Assembly (NCBI GenBank): GCA_015229115.1
Contig: JADGCH010000016.1
Coordinates: forward strand, 1-46,908
DNA from: Magnetococcales bacterium
Lineage (GTDB): Bacteria; Pseudomonadota; Magnetococcia; Magnetococcales; JADGCH01
DNA length: 46,908 nucleotides
Direction of reading: 5' to 3'
In this document: in pieces, positions 1 to 8,452 of the stretch
How positions within the stretch are numbered: the stretch's first letter is position 1
Layout of the letters: each line of letters starts with the position of its first letter
Made by a program: the position numbers and the translations under genes
The notes under the pieces: generated by a model
What the model was told of the DNA's origin: nothing
What the model saw: only the letters and a program-made list of their open reading frames with translations
Databases searched by the model: none

Positions 1-97
1 CTAAACCGCCAAAACAAAGAATGGCATAAATGTAGTGCCACTTGCCGAAAAATCACTATGTAAAATATTGATTGTTAATGAGTTATTTAGTGGCATG
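1..97. other. AT-rich left edge beyond the truncated primase
   Basis: This edge is clearly richer in A and T than the rest of the window and holds no coding frame I can support. It contains a 7-base inverted repeat (TGCCACT at 36-42, AGTGGCA at 89-95). It lies directly downstream of the minus-strand primase-like gene, which stops inside its TOPRIM domain. The composition change and the early stop together suggest a junction with an insertion or a deletion. No transposase can be seen, because the window ends here. Confidence 0.3.
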
Positions 98-799
98 TTA
101 AATATGGGTTAAATCGGTCTGAGCTACAGAACTGGCGCCGTTGGGCAGCGTGGTGATGGTGAGCTCCGGCAACAGCAGCCGTGCTGCTTCCACCGTCTTT
201 TCGCCCTCGACAATGACCACAGTTCCGCCCGGTTCCTTGGGTAGGCGATGGCGATCGTACAAATCGCGTGGTGCGGGACCATCCTGCTTGCGCCATTGAT
301 GGGCACCGGTCTGGCTATGTCGACACCAGGTCCAGGGTTCAAACCGTTTCTGGCCGTCCTCATCAAAACGCAGTTTCAGCACCATCGGTGCGCCAGCGGC
401 ATTATGGTAGCACCAGTGACCGGAGGCCTTGTCAAACCCCTTGGGCCGTTCGCTGACACTACCGAAAGGCTCGGCAATCCACTCTTTTTTGTTGGCAGGT
501 TTGCTGCCAATGGACTGGGCCAATCCCATGGCCTCGGCAACCTGGTGGGCAGCTTCCATCGTGGTACCTCCATACAGCAATTGTTGCAGATCGATGATCG
601 ATCCATGACGCTGACAGCCAAAGCAGTTAAAGCGGCCATCGGCATAGACGGTAAAAGAGGGGTTGCGATCCTCGTGGTCCGGGAAGGGACAATGGCCCTG
701 CCAGCACTCCCCTGACTGCTTCAACGAGGGACAGGCCTGACGATAGAGTGCCAGCGCCTGATGCGGATGGGCCTTAATTTGATCAAAAATGGAAGACAT
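98..799 (-). pseudogene. Truncated CHC2 zinc-finger / TOPRIM primase-like protein
   Basis: The 233-residue product starts like a DnaG-type or mobile-element primase. A CHC2 zinc finger lies around residues 32-66, with Cys and His in CWQGHCPFPDH and then FNCFGC. A linker follows, then the first strand and glutamate of a TOPRIM domain (VVIVEGEKTVEAA, about residues 193-205). The frame ends 28 residues later, before the DxD metal-binding part of TOPRIM, and the whole helicase-interaction or ATPase part is absent. CHC2 plus TOPRIM enzymes synthesise RNA primers at replication forks, and single-gene versions are typical of phages, plasmids and integrated elements. The loss of the acidic metal site means it is unlikely to be an active primase. 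I read it as a broken relic of a mobile-element primase, though a genuinely short zinc-finger protein cannot be excluded. Confidence 0.7.
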
Positions 800-1056
800 G
801 GCGGATACCCATTTTTTCGTGGTTATCGTGGTTATTGGTTATAATCGTTGTAAACTATTGTTATAGTTCGATAATTTCATAACCATTGTTGTAATGGCAC
901 GTGGTTATGGTGGTTATCATAGCTACATTTGATTGGAATGGCAACCATAGAATCGTATACGGCACGGTAGCCAATGCCTTCCGCTGCCACACCATGGTAT
1001 AATACCCACCATCTGCAACCAGTGATCTGTTGGGGACAATTGAGGACAAGCGAGTC
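800..1056. promoter_or_regulatory. Divergent intergenic region between the primase relic and gyrA
   Basis: No gene is supported in this 257-base gap. It holds tandem GTGGTTAT repeats (listed separately) and a good extended -10 promoter for gyrA. That promoter has TGG followed by TATAAT at 998-1003 and a weak -35-like TGCCTT at 975-980 with 17-base spacing. Transcription would start near 1010 and give a leader of about 47 bases. A purine-rich Shine-Dalgarno-like GAGGA at 1042-1046 lies 10 bases before the chosen gyrA ATG. Confidence 0.55.
819..917. repeat. Paired GTGGTTAT direct repeats
   Basis: The octamer GTGGTTAT occurs at 819-826 and 828-835, followed by a TTGGTTAT variant at 835-842. It occurs again at 901-908 and 910-917. 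Each pair has a 9-base period, and the two pairs start 82 bases apart, about eight helical turns. An inverted ATAACC lies between them at 879-884. The layout resembles a binding-site array for a regulator or iterons, placed between the primase relic and the gyrA promoter. No specific protein can be assigned. Confidence 0.5.
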
Positions 1057-3768
1057 ATGGATTCAATGATGGATAAGGTCAATCCCAGTCACCTGCCCGT
1101 GAACATCGAAGATGAGATGGAGCGCTCCTATCTCGATTATGCCATGAGCGTCATTGTCGGTCGTGCGCTGCCGGATGTGCGCGATGGACTCAAACCGGTG
1201 CATCGCCGGGTGCTGCATGCCATGAACGAGCTGGGCAACGACTGGAACAAGGCCTACAAGAAATCGGCCCGTGTCGTCGGTGATGTCATCGGTAAATATC
1301 ACCCCCATGGTGACGTCGCTGTCTACGATACCATCGTGCGTATGGCGCAGGATTTTTCCATGCGTCATCTGCTGGTCGATGGACAGGGCAACTTCGGCTC
1401 GGTCGATGGCGACGCAGCAGCGGCCATGCGTTATACCGAAGTGCGCATGACCAAGCTGGCGCACGAGATGCTGGCCGATATCGACAAGGAAACGGTGCCG
1501 TTTGGTCCCAACTACGATGGCTCGCTGACCGAACCGCTGGTGCTGCCCAACCGCTTTCCCAACCTGCTGGTCAATGGCAGTTCCGGCATTGCCGTCGGTA
1601 TGGCTACCAACATCCCGCCCCATAATCTGGGTGAGGTGATCGACGCCGTCTGCGCCCTGATCGATCAACCCGATCTCGATAGTCGTGCCCTGATGCAATG
1701 GATCCCGGGACCCGACTTCCCCACCGGTGGTGTCATCCATGGTCGCCGTGCCATTCTGCAGGCTTACGAAACCGGTCGTGGCTCGGTGGTGGTACGGGCA
1801 CGCACCCGCATTGAAGCCCGGCGTGATCATCGTGAATCGCTGATCATCTACGAACTGCCTTATCAGGTCAACAAGGCGCGTCTGGTCGAGCGCATCGCCG
1901 ATCTGGTGCGGGAGAAAAAAATCGTTGGTATCTCCGATCTGCGCGATGAGTCCAACCGCGAAGGCATGCGGGTGGTGATCGAGATCAAACGCGATGCCCA
2001 GGCCGATGTGGTGCTGAACCAGCTCTGGAAGCATACCGCCATGCAGACCACCTTCGGCGTCAACACCCTGGCGTTGGTCAATGGCCAGCCGCTGATGCTG
2101 AATCTGAAGCAGATTCTGGACGAATTTATCCGCCATCGGCGTGAGGTCATCACCCGCCGCACCCTGTTTGAACTGCGCAAGGCCCAGGCCCGTGGCCATA
2201 TCCTGGAAGGGTTGACCGTGGCACTGGCCAATATCGACCGGGTCATTGCCATCATCCGTCAGGCCCCTACTCCCAACGAGGCCAAAGCCCAGTTGCTGAC
2301 CCAGCTCTGGCGTCGCGATGAGGTAGAGCTGCTGTTGTTGCGTGCCCTGCAGCAGAGTGGCCAGGGGGTCGACCAGGCGGGTGAGATGGCTTCGGCCGGT
2401 TTTGTCGATGGCGGCTACCGTTTTTCCGAGACCCAGGCCCAGGCCATCCTCGACATGCGACTGCAACGGCTGACCGGTCTGGAGCAGGAGAAGATTTTCG
2501 ACGAATTCGTCCAGATTCTGACCGAGATTGCCCGTCTGCGTGCCATCCTGGCCTCGGATCAGCAGCTGATGAACGTCATCCGCCAGGAGCTGCTGGAGAT
2601 CAAGGCCCAGTTCAGCGATGCCCGCCGCACCGAAATTCTCGAAGACAGCGCCGATCTGTCCGATGCCGACCTGATCCCCCAGGCCGAGATGGTGGTGACC
2701 GTCAGCCATGCCGGTTATGTCAAACGCCAACCGAGCGAGGACTACCGTGCCCAGCGCCGTGGTGGCAAAGGACGCAGTGCTACCGGCGTGCGTGATGAGG
2801 ATTTTATCGAGCAGATCTTCATCACCAACTCGCACGATACCATCTTCTGCTTTACCGATCGGGGTCGGGTGTTCCGGCTCAAGGTCTATGAAATCCCGCT
2901 TGGCAGTCGTATCGCGCGCGGCAAAGCCCTGATCAATCTGCTGGCCCTGGAAGAGGGTGAAAAGGTACGCCAGATCCTGCCGGTCACGGTACCGCAGGAC
3001 CAGATGAACCGCTGGGACCTGCTGTTTGCCACACGCAAGGGGCTGATCAAGAAGACCGCACTGACCTCCTTCACCAAAATCCGCACCAACGGCCTGCGTG
3101 CCATCGATCTGCAACAGGACGATGACCTGATCGGTGTGGCGCTGTTGCCGTTGTTGCCGGGTGAAGTGGCGATCAGCGTAGCCGAGGAAGAAGAGGAAAG
3201 CGGCAACGAGCCGGAACTGGAAGAGCTGCTCGATGGCAGCGGCGAGGGCAGTGAGGGCAGCGAAGAGGAAGAAACGGTCGGCGAGCTACAACCGGGACAG
3301 ATTCTGCTGCTATCACGCCAGGGTAAGGCGGTGCGTTGTCGTACCAGCCAGCTGCGGCGCATGGGTCGGGTAGCACGGGGGGTGCGTGGCATGCGCCTGC
3401 GCCCGGACGATCAGGTTATCGCCCTGACAGTACTGGAACCGGGTTGCGACGTACTGACCATCACCGAACAGGGCTATGGCAAGCGTACCACCGAAAAGAT
3501 GTTCCCCACCAAGGGACGCGGCACGCAAGGCGTGATCGGCATGATCACCAATGCTCGCAATGGCGGCATCGTCGGCGTGCTGGCGGTGTGGCCCGGTGAT
3601 GAAATCATGGTCATTACCGATCAGGGCACCGTGCTACGCACCGAGACCGACACCATTACCTCGGTAGGACGCAACACCCAAGGCGTCAAGATCCTCAACG
3701 TCAGCGATGGCGAAGAACGGGTGGTCTCGATTGGCCGTATCGCCGATGCCGGTGGCGAAGAGTGCTGA
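1057..3768 (+). CDS. gyrA: DNA gyrase subunit A
   Basis: GyrA is the breakage-reunion subunit of DNA gyrase, which introduces negative supercoils using ATP hydrolysed by GyrB. The 903-residue product has the N-terminal topoisomerase IIA core from residue 10 onward. The catalytic tyrosine is Tyr126 in [10 protein letters not shown]. The GyrA box QRRGGKG marks the first blade of the C-terminal DNA-wrapping domain and separates it from ParC. The quinolone-resistance region reads [10 protein letters not shown], with Val87 where E. coli has Ser83. The C-terminal domain carries an unusual Glu-rich insertion at about residues 709-743. I chose ATG 1057 because GAGGA lies 10 bases upstream. A TTG at 1030 would also be open but would lack a ribosome-binding site. 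The stop overlaps the GTG start of the next gene, so the two are probably co-translated. Confidence 0.97.
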   Translation: MDSMMDKVNPSHLPVNIEDEMERSYLDYAMSVIVGRALPDVRDGLKPVHRRVLHAMNELGNDWNKAYKKSARVVGDVIGKYHPHGDVAVYDTIVRMAQDFSMRHLLVDGQGNFGSVDGDAAAAMRYTEVRMTKLAHEMLADIDKETVPFGPNYDGSLTEPLVLPNRFPNLLVNGSSGIAVGMATNIPPHNLGEVIDAVCALIDQPDLDSRALMQWIPGPDFPTGGVIHGRRAILQAYETGRGSVVVRARTRIEARRDHRESLIIYELPYQVNKARLVERIADLVREKKIVGISDLRDESNREGMRVVIEIKRDAQADVVLNQLWKHTAMQTTFGVNTLALVNGQPLMLNLKQILDEFIRHRREVITRRTLFELRKAQARGHILEGLTVALANIDRVIAIIRQAPTPNEAKAQLLTQLWRRDEVELLLLRALQQSGQGVDQAGEMASAGFVDGGYRFSETQAQAILDMRLQRLTGLEQEKIFDEFVQILTEIARLRAILASDQQLMNVIRQELLEIKAQFSDARRTEILEDSADLSDADLIPQAEMVVTVSHAGYVKRQPSEDYRAQRRGGKGRSATGVRDEDFIEQIFITNSHDTIFCFTDRGRVFRLKVYEIPLGSRIARGKALINLLALEEGEKVRQILPVTVPQDQMNRWDLLFATRKGLIKKTALTSFTKIRTNGLRAIDLQQDDDLIGVALLPLLPGEVAISVAEEEEESGNEPELEELLDGSGEGSEGSEEEETVGELQPGQILLLSRQGKAVRCRTSQLRRMGRVARGVRGMRLRPDDQVIALTVLEPGCDVLTITEQGYGKRTTEKMFPTKGRGTQGVIGMITNARNGGIVGVLAVWPGDEIMVITDQGTVLRTETDTITSVGRNTQGVKILNVSDGEERVVSIGRIADAGGEEC

Positions 3769-4409
3769 CAGAAGCCCCGTCGGCCCTGTTGTGGACGGCT
3801 TCTGGCTGCCACCACTGCGAAGCGACGCAACGCCTGTTGACCCAACTGCTGGCCGAAGGGACCCTGGCCAGCTTGGAGTGCCTCGATGTGCGCCAGCATG
3901 TACAACAGGCTGAGTCACTGGCCATTCACAGTGTGCCGACTGTCACCATCGGCCCTTTCCTGTTTCAGGGCAGTCATCCGCTGTCCGAATGGCGTCGCTG
4001 GGCCATGCTGACCCAGCAGGACAAAGGGGTGGCCGTCTATTTCGACCATCTGTTCACCATCGGTCAACGTCACCGGGTCGAGTGGATGATCCGCCGCTAT
4101 CCCGACTGGATCATGGCCTTTATCGATCTGCTGGCCGATCCGCAGGTCGGCATCAACAGTCGTCTCGGCATTGGCGCGGTGCTGGAAGAATTACAGGGCA
4201 CCTCCCTCACGGCTGCTCTGGTGGCACCCTTGGGACAGCTGGCCCAACAACACGATCAGGCACGCATCCGTGGCGATGCCTGTTACTATCTGGCCCTGCT
4301 AGGCTGGCCCGATAAGGCTGCACCCTATTGGCAACAGTGCCTGAACGACCCGGATGCTACCGTGGTCGAAATCGCCCGCGAATACCTGGACGAACTGGCC
4401 GAGTCATGA
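3762..4409 (+). CDS. Thioredoxin-fold protein with C-terminal HEAT-like repeats
   Basis: This is a 215-residue protein without a signal peptide. The first 80 residues look like a thioredoxin or glutaredoxin fold. They contain the redox motif GCHHC (Cys16 and Cys19) after a strand reading ALLWTAS, and SVPT supplies the cis-proline. Residues from about 100 form alpha-helical repeats of HEAT type ([11 protein letters not shown] and [16 protein letters not shown]), usually protein-binding surfaces. A cytoplasmic thiol-disulfide or scaffold role is likely, but the partner is unknown. The GTG start at 3762 lies inside the end of gyrA and overlaps its stop by the last three bases, implying translational coupling. 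No alternative start downstream would keep the CxxC motif in frame with a better ribosome-binding site. Confidence 0.8.
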   Translation: MLTEAPSALLWTASGCHHCEATQRLLTQLLAEGTLASLECLDVRQHVQQAESLAIHSVPTVTIGPFLFQGSHPLSEWRRWAMLTQQDKGVAVYFDHLFTIGQRHRVEWMIRRYPDWIMAFIDLLADPQVGINSRLGIGAVLEELQGTSLTAALVAPLGQLAQQHDQARIRGDACYYLALLGWPDKAAPYWQQCLNDPDATVVEIAREYLDELAES

Positions 4410-4436
4410 CCGTCCTGCACTACGATCATCGGCCTA

Positions 4437-5585
4437 TTAAGGTGGGCAGACGCGGGTATCGGCCTTGAAGGCATCAATGCCCACCTGCTGCAGTTTGCGC
4501 AGGTAACAGGCATAGTGGCTTGACCAGGCCAAAGCGCGTTCATCGGCAAGAATACCGGCAACGTTGGTGAGATCGGCTTCGGCAACCTCGATACGATCCA
4601 CAGCCAAACCACGCATCAGGGCATGAACCAGCAGCATATCGGTCACCAACACCGGTATAAAGCGGGTTGAGCAGATCGGACGTTGCGTGGCTTCAAGGCA
4701 ATGATCCAGCAAGCGGTCAAGGGCTCCATCGTCCTGTGGTGCCAGTACGGCAATGGCTGCAGCGAGGGCTGACTGGCTAAAACCGGCCGCATCAACTCCG
4801 TCAGCCACGATATGGCCCTTGTTGACCAGAAACTGTAACACCGGGTGAATGGATCGAACGACGGGTGCACTGACAGCCGTTAAACTGAGCCCGCTGCCGA
4901 GCTGTTTCCGGGCTGCAGTCAGTTCATCCGCCAGGAGCGTTGCCGCCTGTTCCTGGGCCTTTGCTCCGACCGGATTGGTGGTACAAGAGGCATCCGAGCT
5001 GCCCTTAACCTGTTGGCAGAACAATTGGCGCCATGTTTTTTGTCCCAGATGGGTACCCCAACCGCCGGTTATTCCAGCAATTTGCAGACTGCCACCCCCT
5101 ATATCGAGCACAAATGGCGTATGCAGCCTGTCACCGAGAGCCTGTTTGGCGGCGTGGTAACCGTAGCTTCCTTCAACATCCTGAGGTATGACATACAGGG
5201 CAACGCCGGTACGCCGATGAATCTCAGACAGTACCCCTACCAGATGCGTTACGTTGCCACGCTCCAACGCCAAGCGCCATGCCGAGTACCCTCCAGCAAC
5301 CTTGACGCATCCTTCGGGCAACGCCGCCGTTTGGGGCAGTTGGATCAGGGCAGCCATGGTTGCCTCCACCGTCACATTGATCTCGTTGTCAGGCCACACA
5401 TCGGCCAAATAGTCGATGGAGGCCCTGGCACTCACTGGATTGCCCGCGACACCGACACGAATACCCGATGACCCAACATCGAAACCGATGCGGCAGTCGG
5501 ATGCGCCGGCTATACCCGACCATAGCACACTCAGGAGCAGCACGGCTTGTTTGAGCAAATTCAACAACAGTCGTAGTCCTGTCAA
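4437..5585 (-). CDS. Exported Ppx/GppA-like (ASKHA-fold) phosphatase family protein
   Basis: This 382-residue protein has the two phosphate-loop motifs of the Ppx/GppA exopolyphosphatase family: GFDVGSSGIRVGV near residues 34-46 and PFVLDIGGGSLQIA further on. Family members hydrolyse polyphosphate or pppGpp in the cytosol. This one instead begins with a hydrophobic leader (LLLNLLKQAVLLLSVLWSGIAGASD) that looks like a Sec signal peptide with cleavage near residue 29. It contains eight cysteines after the leader, an even number that would suit periplasmic disulfides. The TTG start at 5585 overlaps the upstream stop as TTGA, so it is translated together with the DUF4337 gene. The substrate is unknown, because ATP-dependent chemistry would be unexpected outside the cytoplasm. 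A membrane-anchored cytosolic form is the alternative. Confidence 0.75.
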   Translation of the reverse strand: MTGLRLLLNLLKQAVLLLSVLWSGIAGASDCRIGFDVGSSGIRVGVAGNPVSARASIDYLADVWPDNEINVTVEATMAALIQLPQTAALPEGCVKVAGGYSAWRLALERGNVTHLVGVLSEIHRRTGVALYVIPQDVEGSYGYHAAKQALGDRLHTPFVLDIGGGSLQIAGITGGWGTHLGQKTWRQLFCQQVKGSSDASCTTNPVGAKAQEQAATLLADELTAARKQLGSGLSLTAVSAPVVRSIHPVLQFLVNKGHIVADGVDAAGFSQSALAAAIAVLAPQDDGALDRLLDHCLEATQRPICSTRFIPVLVTDMLLVHALMRGLAVDRIEVAEADLTNVAGILADERALAWSSHYACYLRKLQQVGIDAFKADTRVCPP

Positions 5586-6208
5586 TGGACCAGGTGGATG
5601 GCGGTGGGAGCCAGCCAGGCGATCGTCCCGATCACGGAACCCAGAAGGGCCAATCCCCCTGCTCCAACAGCCAGAAACATCACACCAGTAGCGGCTGAGG
5701 CCGACGCGAGCACAATACCAATCTGCAGGGCTGCGGCAGCGTATTCATACAGATGGTAGGCTGCCAGGGCACGATCACGACTGGCCTCGGCCTCTTTGGC
5801 TCTGACAGCCAACTCGCGCCGTCCCTCACCGGTATCGGGCTCGCTATCGTAACGTTGTGCCATAGCCTGCCAGTCAGCAATTTTCTTCTTCCAGACCACC
5901 ACCTTATCGGGCGGCATGTCGGCCGGCGTCATCGTCTCCAGCATCTCGGCTGCTGAACGCACCGTCGTCATACGAATACTCTTGGCCTGAAAAAAAGACC
6001 ACAGGTTGGCTGCCGTGATGTTGGCAGACAACGAACTATTCTGGGCACTGTTGCCACCAATTTCGATCACCGACAACAGACAGGCCATGATGCTGATCAG
6101 AACAGCCAGCTTCTTATTGCGGGAATTTGATTGATCATGACCACTATGGCCGCCGTGATCACCGTGACCAGCTTCATGAATCATTTCATGTGTTTCATGT
6201 ATTTCCAC
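5582..6208 (-). CDS. DUF4337-family membrane protein with His-rich N-terminus
   Basis: The 208-residue product matches the DUF4337 layout: a polar N-terminus, a transmembrane helix (about residues 33-50, LAVLISIMACLLSVIEI), a helical domain with NLWSFFQAKSIR, and two hydrophobic helices near the C-terminus. The function of DUF4337 proteins is not established. The first 24 residues contain seven histidines interspersed with Glu, Gly and Asp, a possible metal-binding patch. The GTG start follows a GAGGA about ten bases upstream. The gene is translationally coupled to the downstream exported Ppx/GppA-like gene by a four-base overlap, suggesting that the two proteins work together at the inner membrane. 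Confidence 0.8.
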   Translation of the reverse strand: MEIHETHEMIHEAGHGDHGGHSGHDQSNSRNKKLAVLISIMACLLSVIEIGGNSAQNSSLSANITAANLWSFFQAKSIRMTTVRSAAEMLETMTPADMPPDKVVVWKKKIADWQAMAQRYDSEPDTGEGRRELAVRAKEAEASRDRALAAYHLYEYAAAALQIGIVLASASAATGVMFLAVGAGGLALLGSVIGTIAWLAPTAIHLVH

Positions 6209-6251
6209 GTAGTATTGTCCTCATCTCCAATTGATTATTCTGAATACCCAC

Positions 6252-7406
6252 CTAAATGGGTTCGTGCGTTCCGGATGCGTGATTGATAGGGTCCATTGTG
6301 TCATTTATACCCGCATAAAACGTGCGCTGAAACGACTCAAAGCAGCCCTGCTCAATGGCTGTCCGCATGGAGCGCATCAGGTCGGCGTAGTAGTAAAGAT
6401 TATGCTGGGTCATCAACCGCAACCCCAGCATCTCACCACTGTGAAACAGATGATTGAGATAGGCGCGGCTAAACTGGCGGCAGGTGGCGCAACCGCATTG
6501 TTCGTCGGGAGGAGCCGGATCGTCGCGGTAGCGTGCCTGTTTGATGTTCATGACCCCTGACGGCACAAACATCTGGCCATTGCGGGCGTTGCGGGTCGGC
6601 ATGACACAGTCAAACATGTCGATACCAGCGGCAACACCAGCGACCAAATCTTCTGGCCGACCCACCCCCATCAGATAGCGCGGCTTGTCAGCTGGCAAGG
6701 ATGCTGGCAAATACGAGAGCACTTCCAGCATCTGTTCCTTGGGTTCACCCACTGACAAACCACCGATAGCATAGCCATCCATGGCTAGTGCTGTCAGGGC
6801 CTGGGCTGACTCCATGCGCAGATCACGCTCCATACCGCCCTGCACAATGCCGAACAGGGTTCGACCCGGTGTGCAGGCGGCCTGACAACGCTGGGCCCAG
6901 CGCAACGAGCGCTCCATGGAACGGGCGGTGTAGGCACGGTCGGCCGGATAGGGAATGCACTCGTCAAACTGCATCATGATATCAGAACCGAGCGCTTCCT
7001 GAATGGCAACGGTGTTTTCCGGTGTCAGACAGCAGGCCGCACCATCAATGTGAGAACGGAAGGTGACCCCCTCTTCGCTGATCTTGCGCAATGCTCCGAG
7101 GCTGAAGACCTGATAGCCGCCCGAATCGGTCAGAATGGGTCCATCCCAGCCCATGAAACGGTGCAGACCTCCCAGCTGGGCGATGCGTTCATGACCCGGC
7201 CTGAGAAACAGATGATAGGTGTTACCCAGAATGATCTGGGCGCCGTTACGACGCAATTCATCCGGGCTCATGCCTTTGACGGTTGCCAAGGTACCTACCG
7301 GCATAAAAACCGGGGTCTCGATCATGCCATGAGCGGTCTGCAAACGGCCGCGTCGGGCAGCGGTTGAAGGGTCCGTTGCCAACAGGGAAAAAGAAAATCG
7401 GTTCAT
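6252..7406 (-). CDS. tgt: tRNA-guanine transglycosylase (queuine tRNA-ribosyltransferase)
   Basis: Tgt swaps guanine-34 of GUN-anticodon tRNAs for preQ1, the first tRNA-level step of queuosine synthesis. The 384-residue protein has the usual bacterial length. [13 protein letters not shown] holds the general-acid aspartate region. [14 protein letters not shown] holds the nucleophilic aspartate and substrate loop. CGCATC with a downstream His forms the structural zinc site. The ATG at 7406 overlaps the queA stop as ATGA, so tgt is the last gene of the tpx-nadK-queA-tgt operon. A C-terminal tail of about 15 residues after the final helix is slightly longer than in E. coli. Confidence 0.97.
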   Translation of the reverse strand: MNRFSFSLLATDPSTAARRGRLQTAHGMIETPVFMPVGTLATVKGMSPDELRRNGAQIILGNTYHLFLRPGHERIAQLGGLHRFMGWDGPILTDSGGYQVFSLGALRKISEEGVTFRSHIDGAACCLTPENTVAIQEALGSDIMMQFDECIPYPADRAYTARSMERSLRWAQRCQAACTPGRTLFGIVQGGMERDLRMESAQALTALAMDGYAIGGLSVGEPKEQMLEVLSYLPASLPADKPRYLMGVGRPEDLVAGVAAGIDMFDCVMPTRNARNGQMFVPSGVMNIKQARYRDDPAPPDEQCGCATCRQFSRAYLNHLFHSGEMLGLRLMTQHNLYYYADLMRSMRTAIEQGCFESFQRTFYAGINDTMDPINHASGTHEPI

Positions 7407-8452
7407 GGGTAAAGTAACGACGCGTCCCCGTAAGAGTAAAAACGATAGCCACGCTCGATGGCATGCTGATAATCACGCTGAAACCGTTCAAAACCGATGA
7501 AGGCCGCCACCAGCATCAATAGGGTGGAGCGTGGCAAATGAAAATTGGTCATCAGGGCATCGATGGCACGAAAGCGGTAGCCGGGTCGAATAAACAGACT
7601 GGTCTCCCCCTGCCAGGGCTGCCATCGACCTTCAGCATCCAGGGCGGTCTCCAACACCCGGGTGGTAGTGGTACCGACAGCGACAATGCGTTTGCCACGG
7701 CCACGCCACTGGTTGAGACGTTCTGCCGTGGCTGCGTCGATCTGACCCCACTCCTGGTGCATGACATGCTGGTTAATGTCTTCGTGACGAACGGGCCGAA
7801 AGGTACCGACACCGACATGCAGGGTCACCGATGCCGTCTCAATGCCAGCCGATGCCAACCGTGCCAACAGTTGCGGGGTAAAATGAAGCCCGGCGGTTGG
7901 AGCCGCCACCGCACCACGATGACGGGCAAACACGGTCTGATAGTGCTGACGATCGGCTTCAGCCCCGGATGAGGCAATATAGGGCGGCAAGGGCATGACG
8001 CCATGTTGTTCGATGATAGCGCTGATCTCCCCTGCCCCGCTGTCCGCCATCGGTGTCAGCTGCAGCTGGAAGCTGTCGGCCCATTGACCGGTCACCGTGG
8101 CCACCATGGTCGTACCGATCTGGATGGTCTGGCCGATGCGCACCGGTTTGTTGCTGTCGATCAGCGCCTGCCATTGCTGCTGATCGGCTGATAGGGGCCG
8201 CAACAACAGGATCTGGCAACGGCCACCGGTCGGTTTGTGACCCACCAGACGGGCCGGAAAAACTCGGGTATCATTGATGACCAGCAGATCGTCGCTGGTG
8301 AGAATCCGATCCAGTTCATGACAACGGCGGTCCTCGATCCCGCTGCCACGACTGACCAGCAGGCGCGCCTGATCGCGTGGCTCAGCCGGTTGTTGGGCGA
8401 TTCGTCCTGGCGGTAAACGATAGTCAAAATCGCCCAGCTGGTTCCCGGTCAT
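7403..8452 (-). CDS. queA: S-adenosylmethionine:tRNA ribosyltransferase-isomerase
   Basis: QueA transfers the ribosyl part of SAM to preQ1-modified tRNA to form epoxyqueuosine. The 349-residue product opens with [25 protein letters not shown], the characteristic QueA N-terminus. It also contains [13 protein letters not shown] and [11 protein letters not shown], the family signature segments, and [17 protein letters not shown] near the end. Length and motif order are normal. The ATG overlaps the upstream stop by four bases, and its own stop overlaps the tgt start in the same way. Downstream epoxyqueuosine reduction (queG or queH) is not encoded in this window. Confidence 0.97.
   Translation of the reverse strand: MTGNQLGDFDYRLPPGRIAQQPAEPRDQARLLVSRGSGIEDRRCHELDRILTSDDLLVINDTRVFPARLVGHKPTGGRCQILLLRPLSADQQQWQALIDSNKPVRIGQTIQIGTTMVATVTGQWADSFQLQLTPMADSGAGEISAIIEQHGVMPLPPYIASSGAEADRQHYQTVFARHRGAVAAPTAGLHFTPQLLARLASAGIETASVTLHVGVGTFRPVRHEDINQHVMHQEWGQIDAATAERLNQWRGRGKRIVAVGTTTTRVLETALDAEGRWQPWQGETSLFIRPGYRFRAIDALMTNFHLPRSTLLMLVAAFIGFERFQRDYQHAIERGYRFYSYGDASLLYP

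Noticed and set aside
1-97. An insertion-sequence end with terminal inverted repeat
   Set aside because: The 7-base inverted repeat is too short and no transposase or target duplication is visible, so I list the edge only as AT-rich sequence.
1063-3114. A 683-codon open frame on the strand opposite gyrA
   Set aside because: It lies wholly within gyrA, has low-complexity His/Gln/Gly-rich composition typical of an antisense shadow, and no domain or ribosome-binding site supports it.
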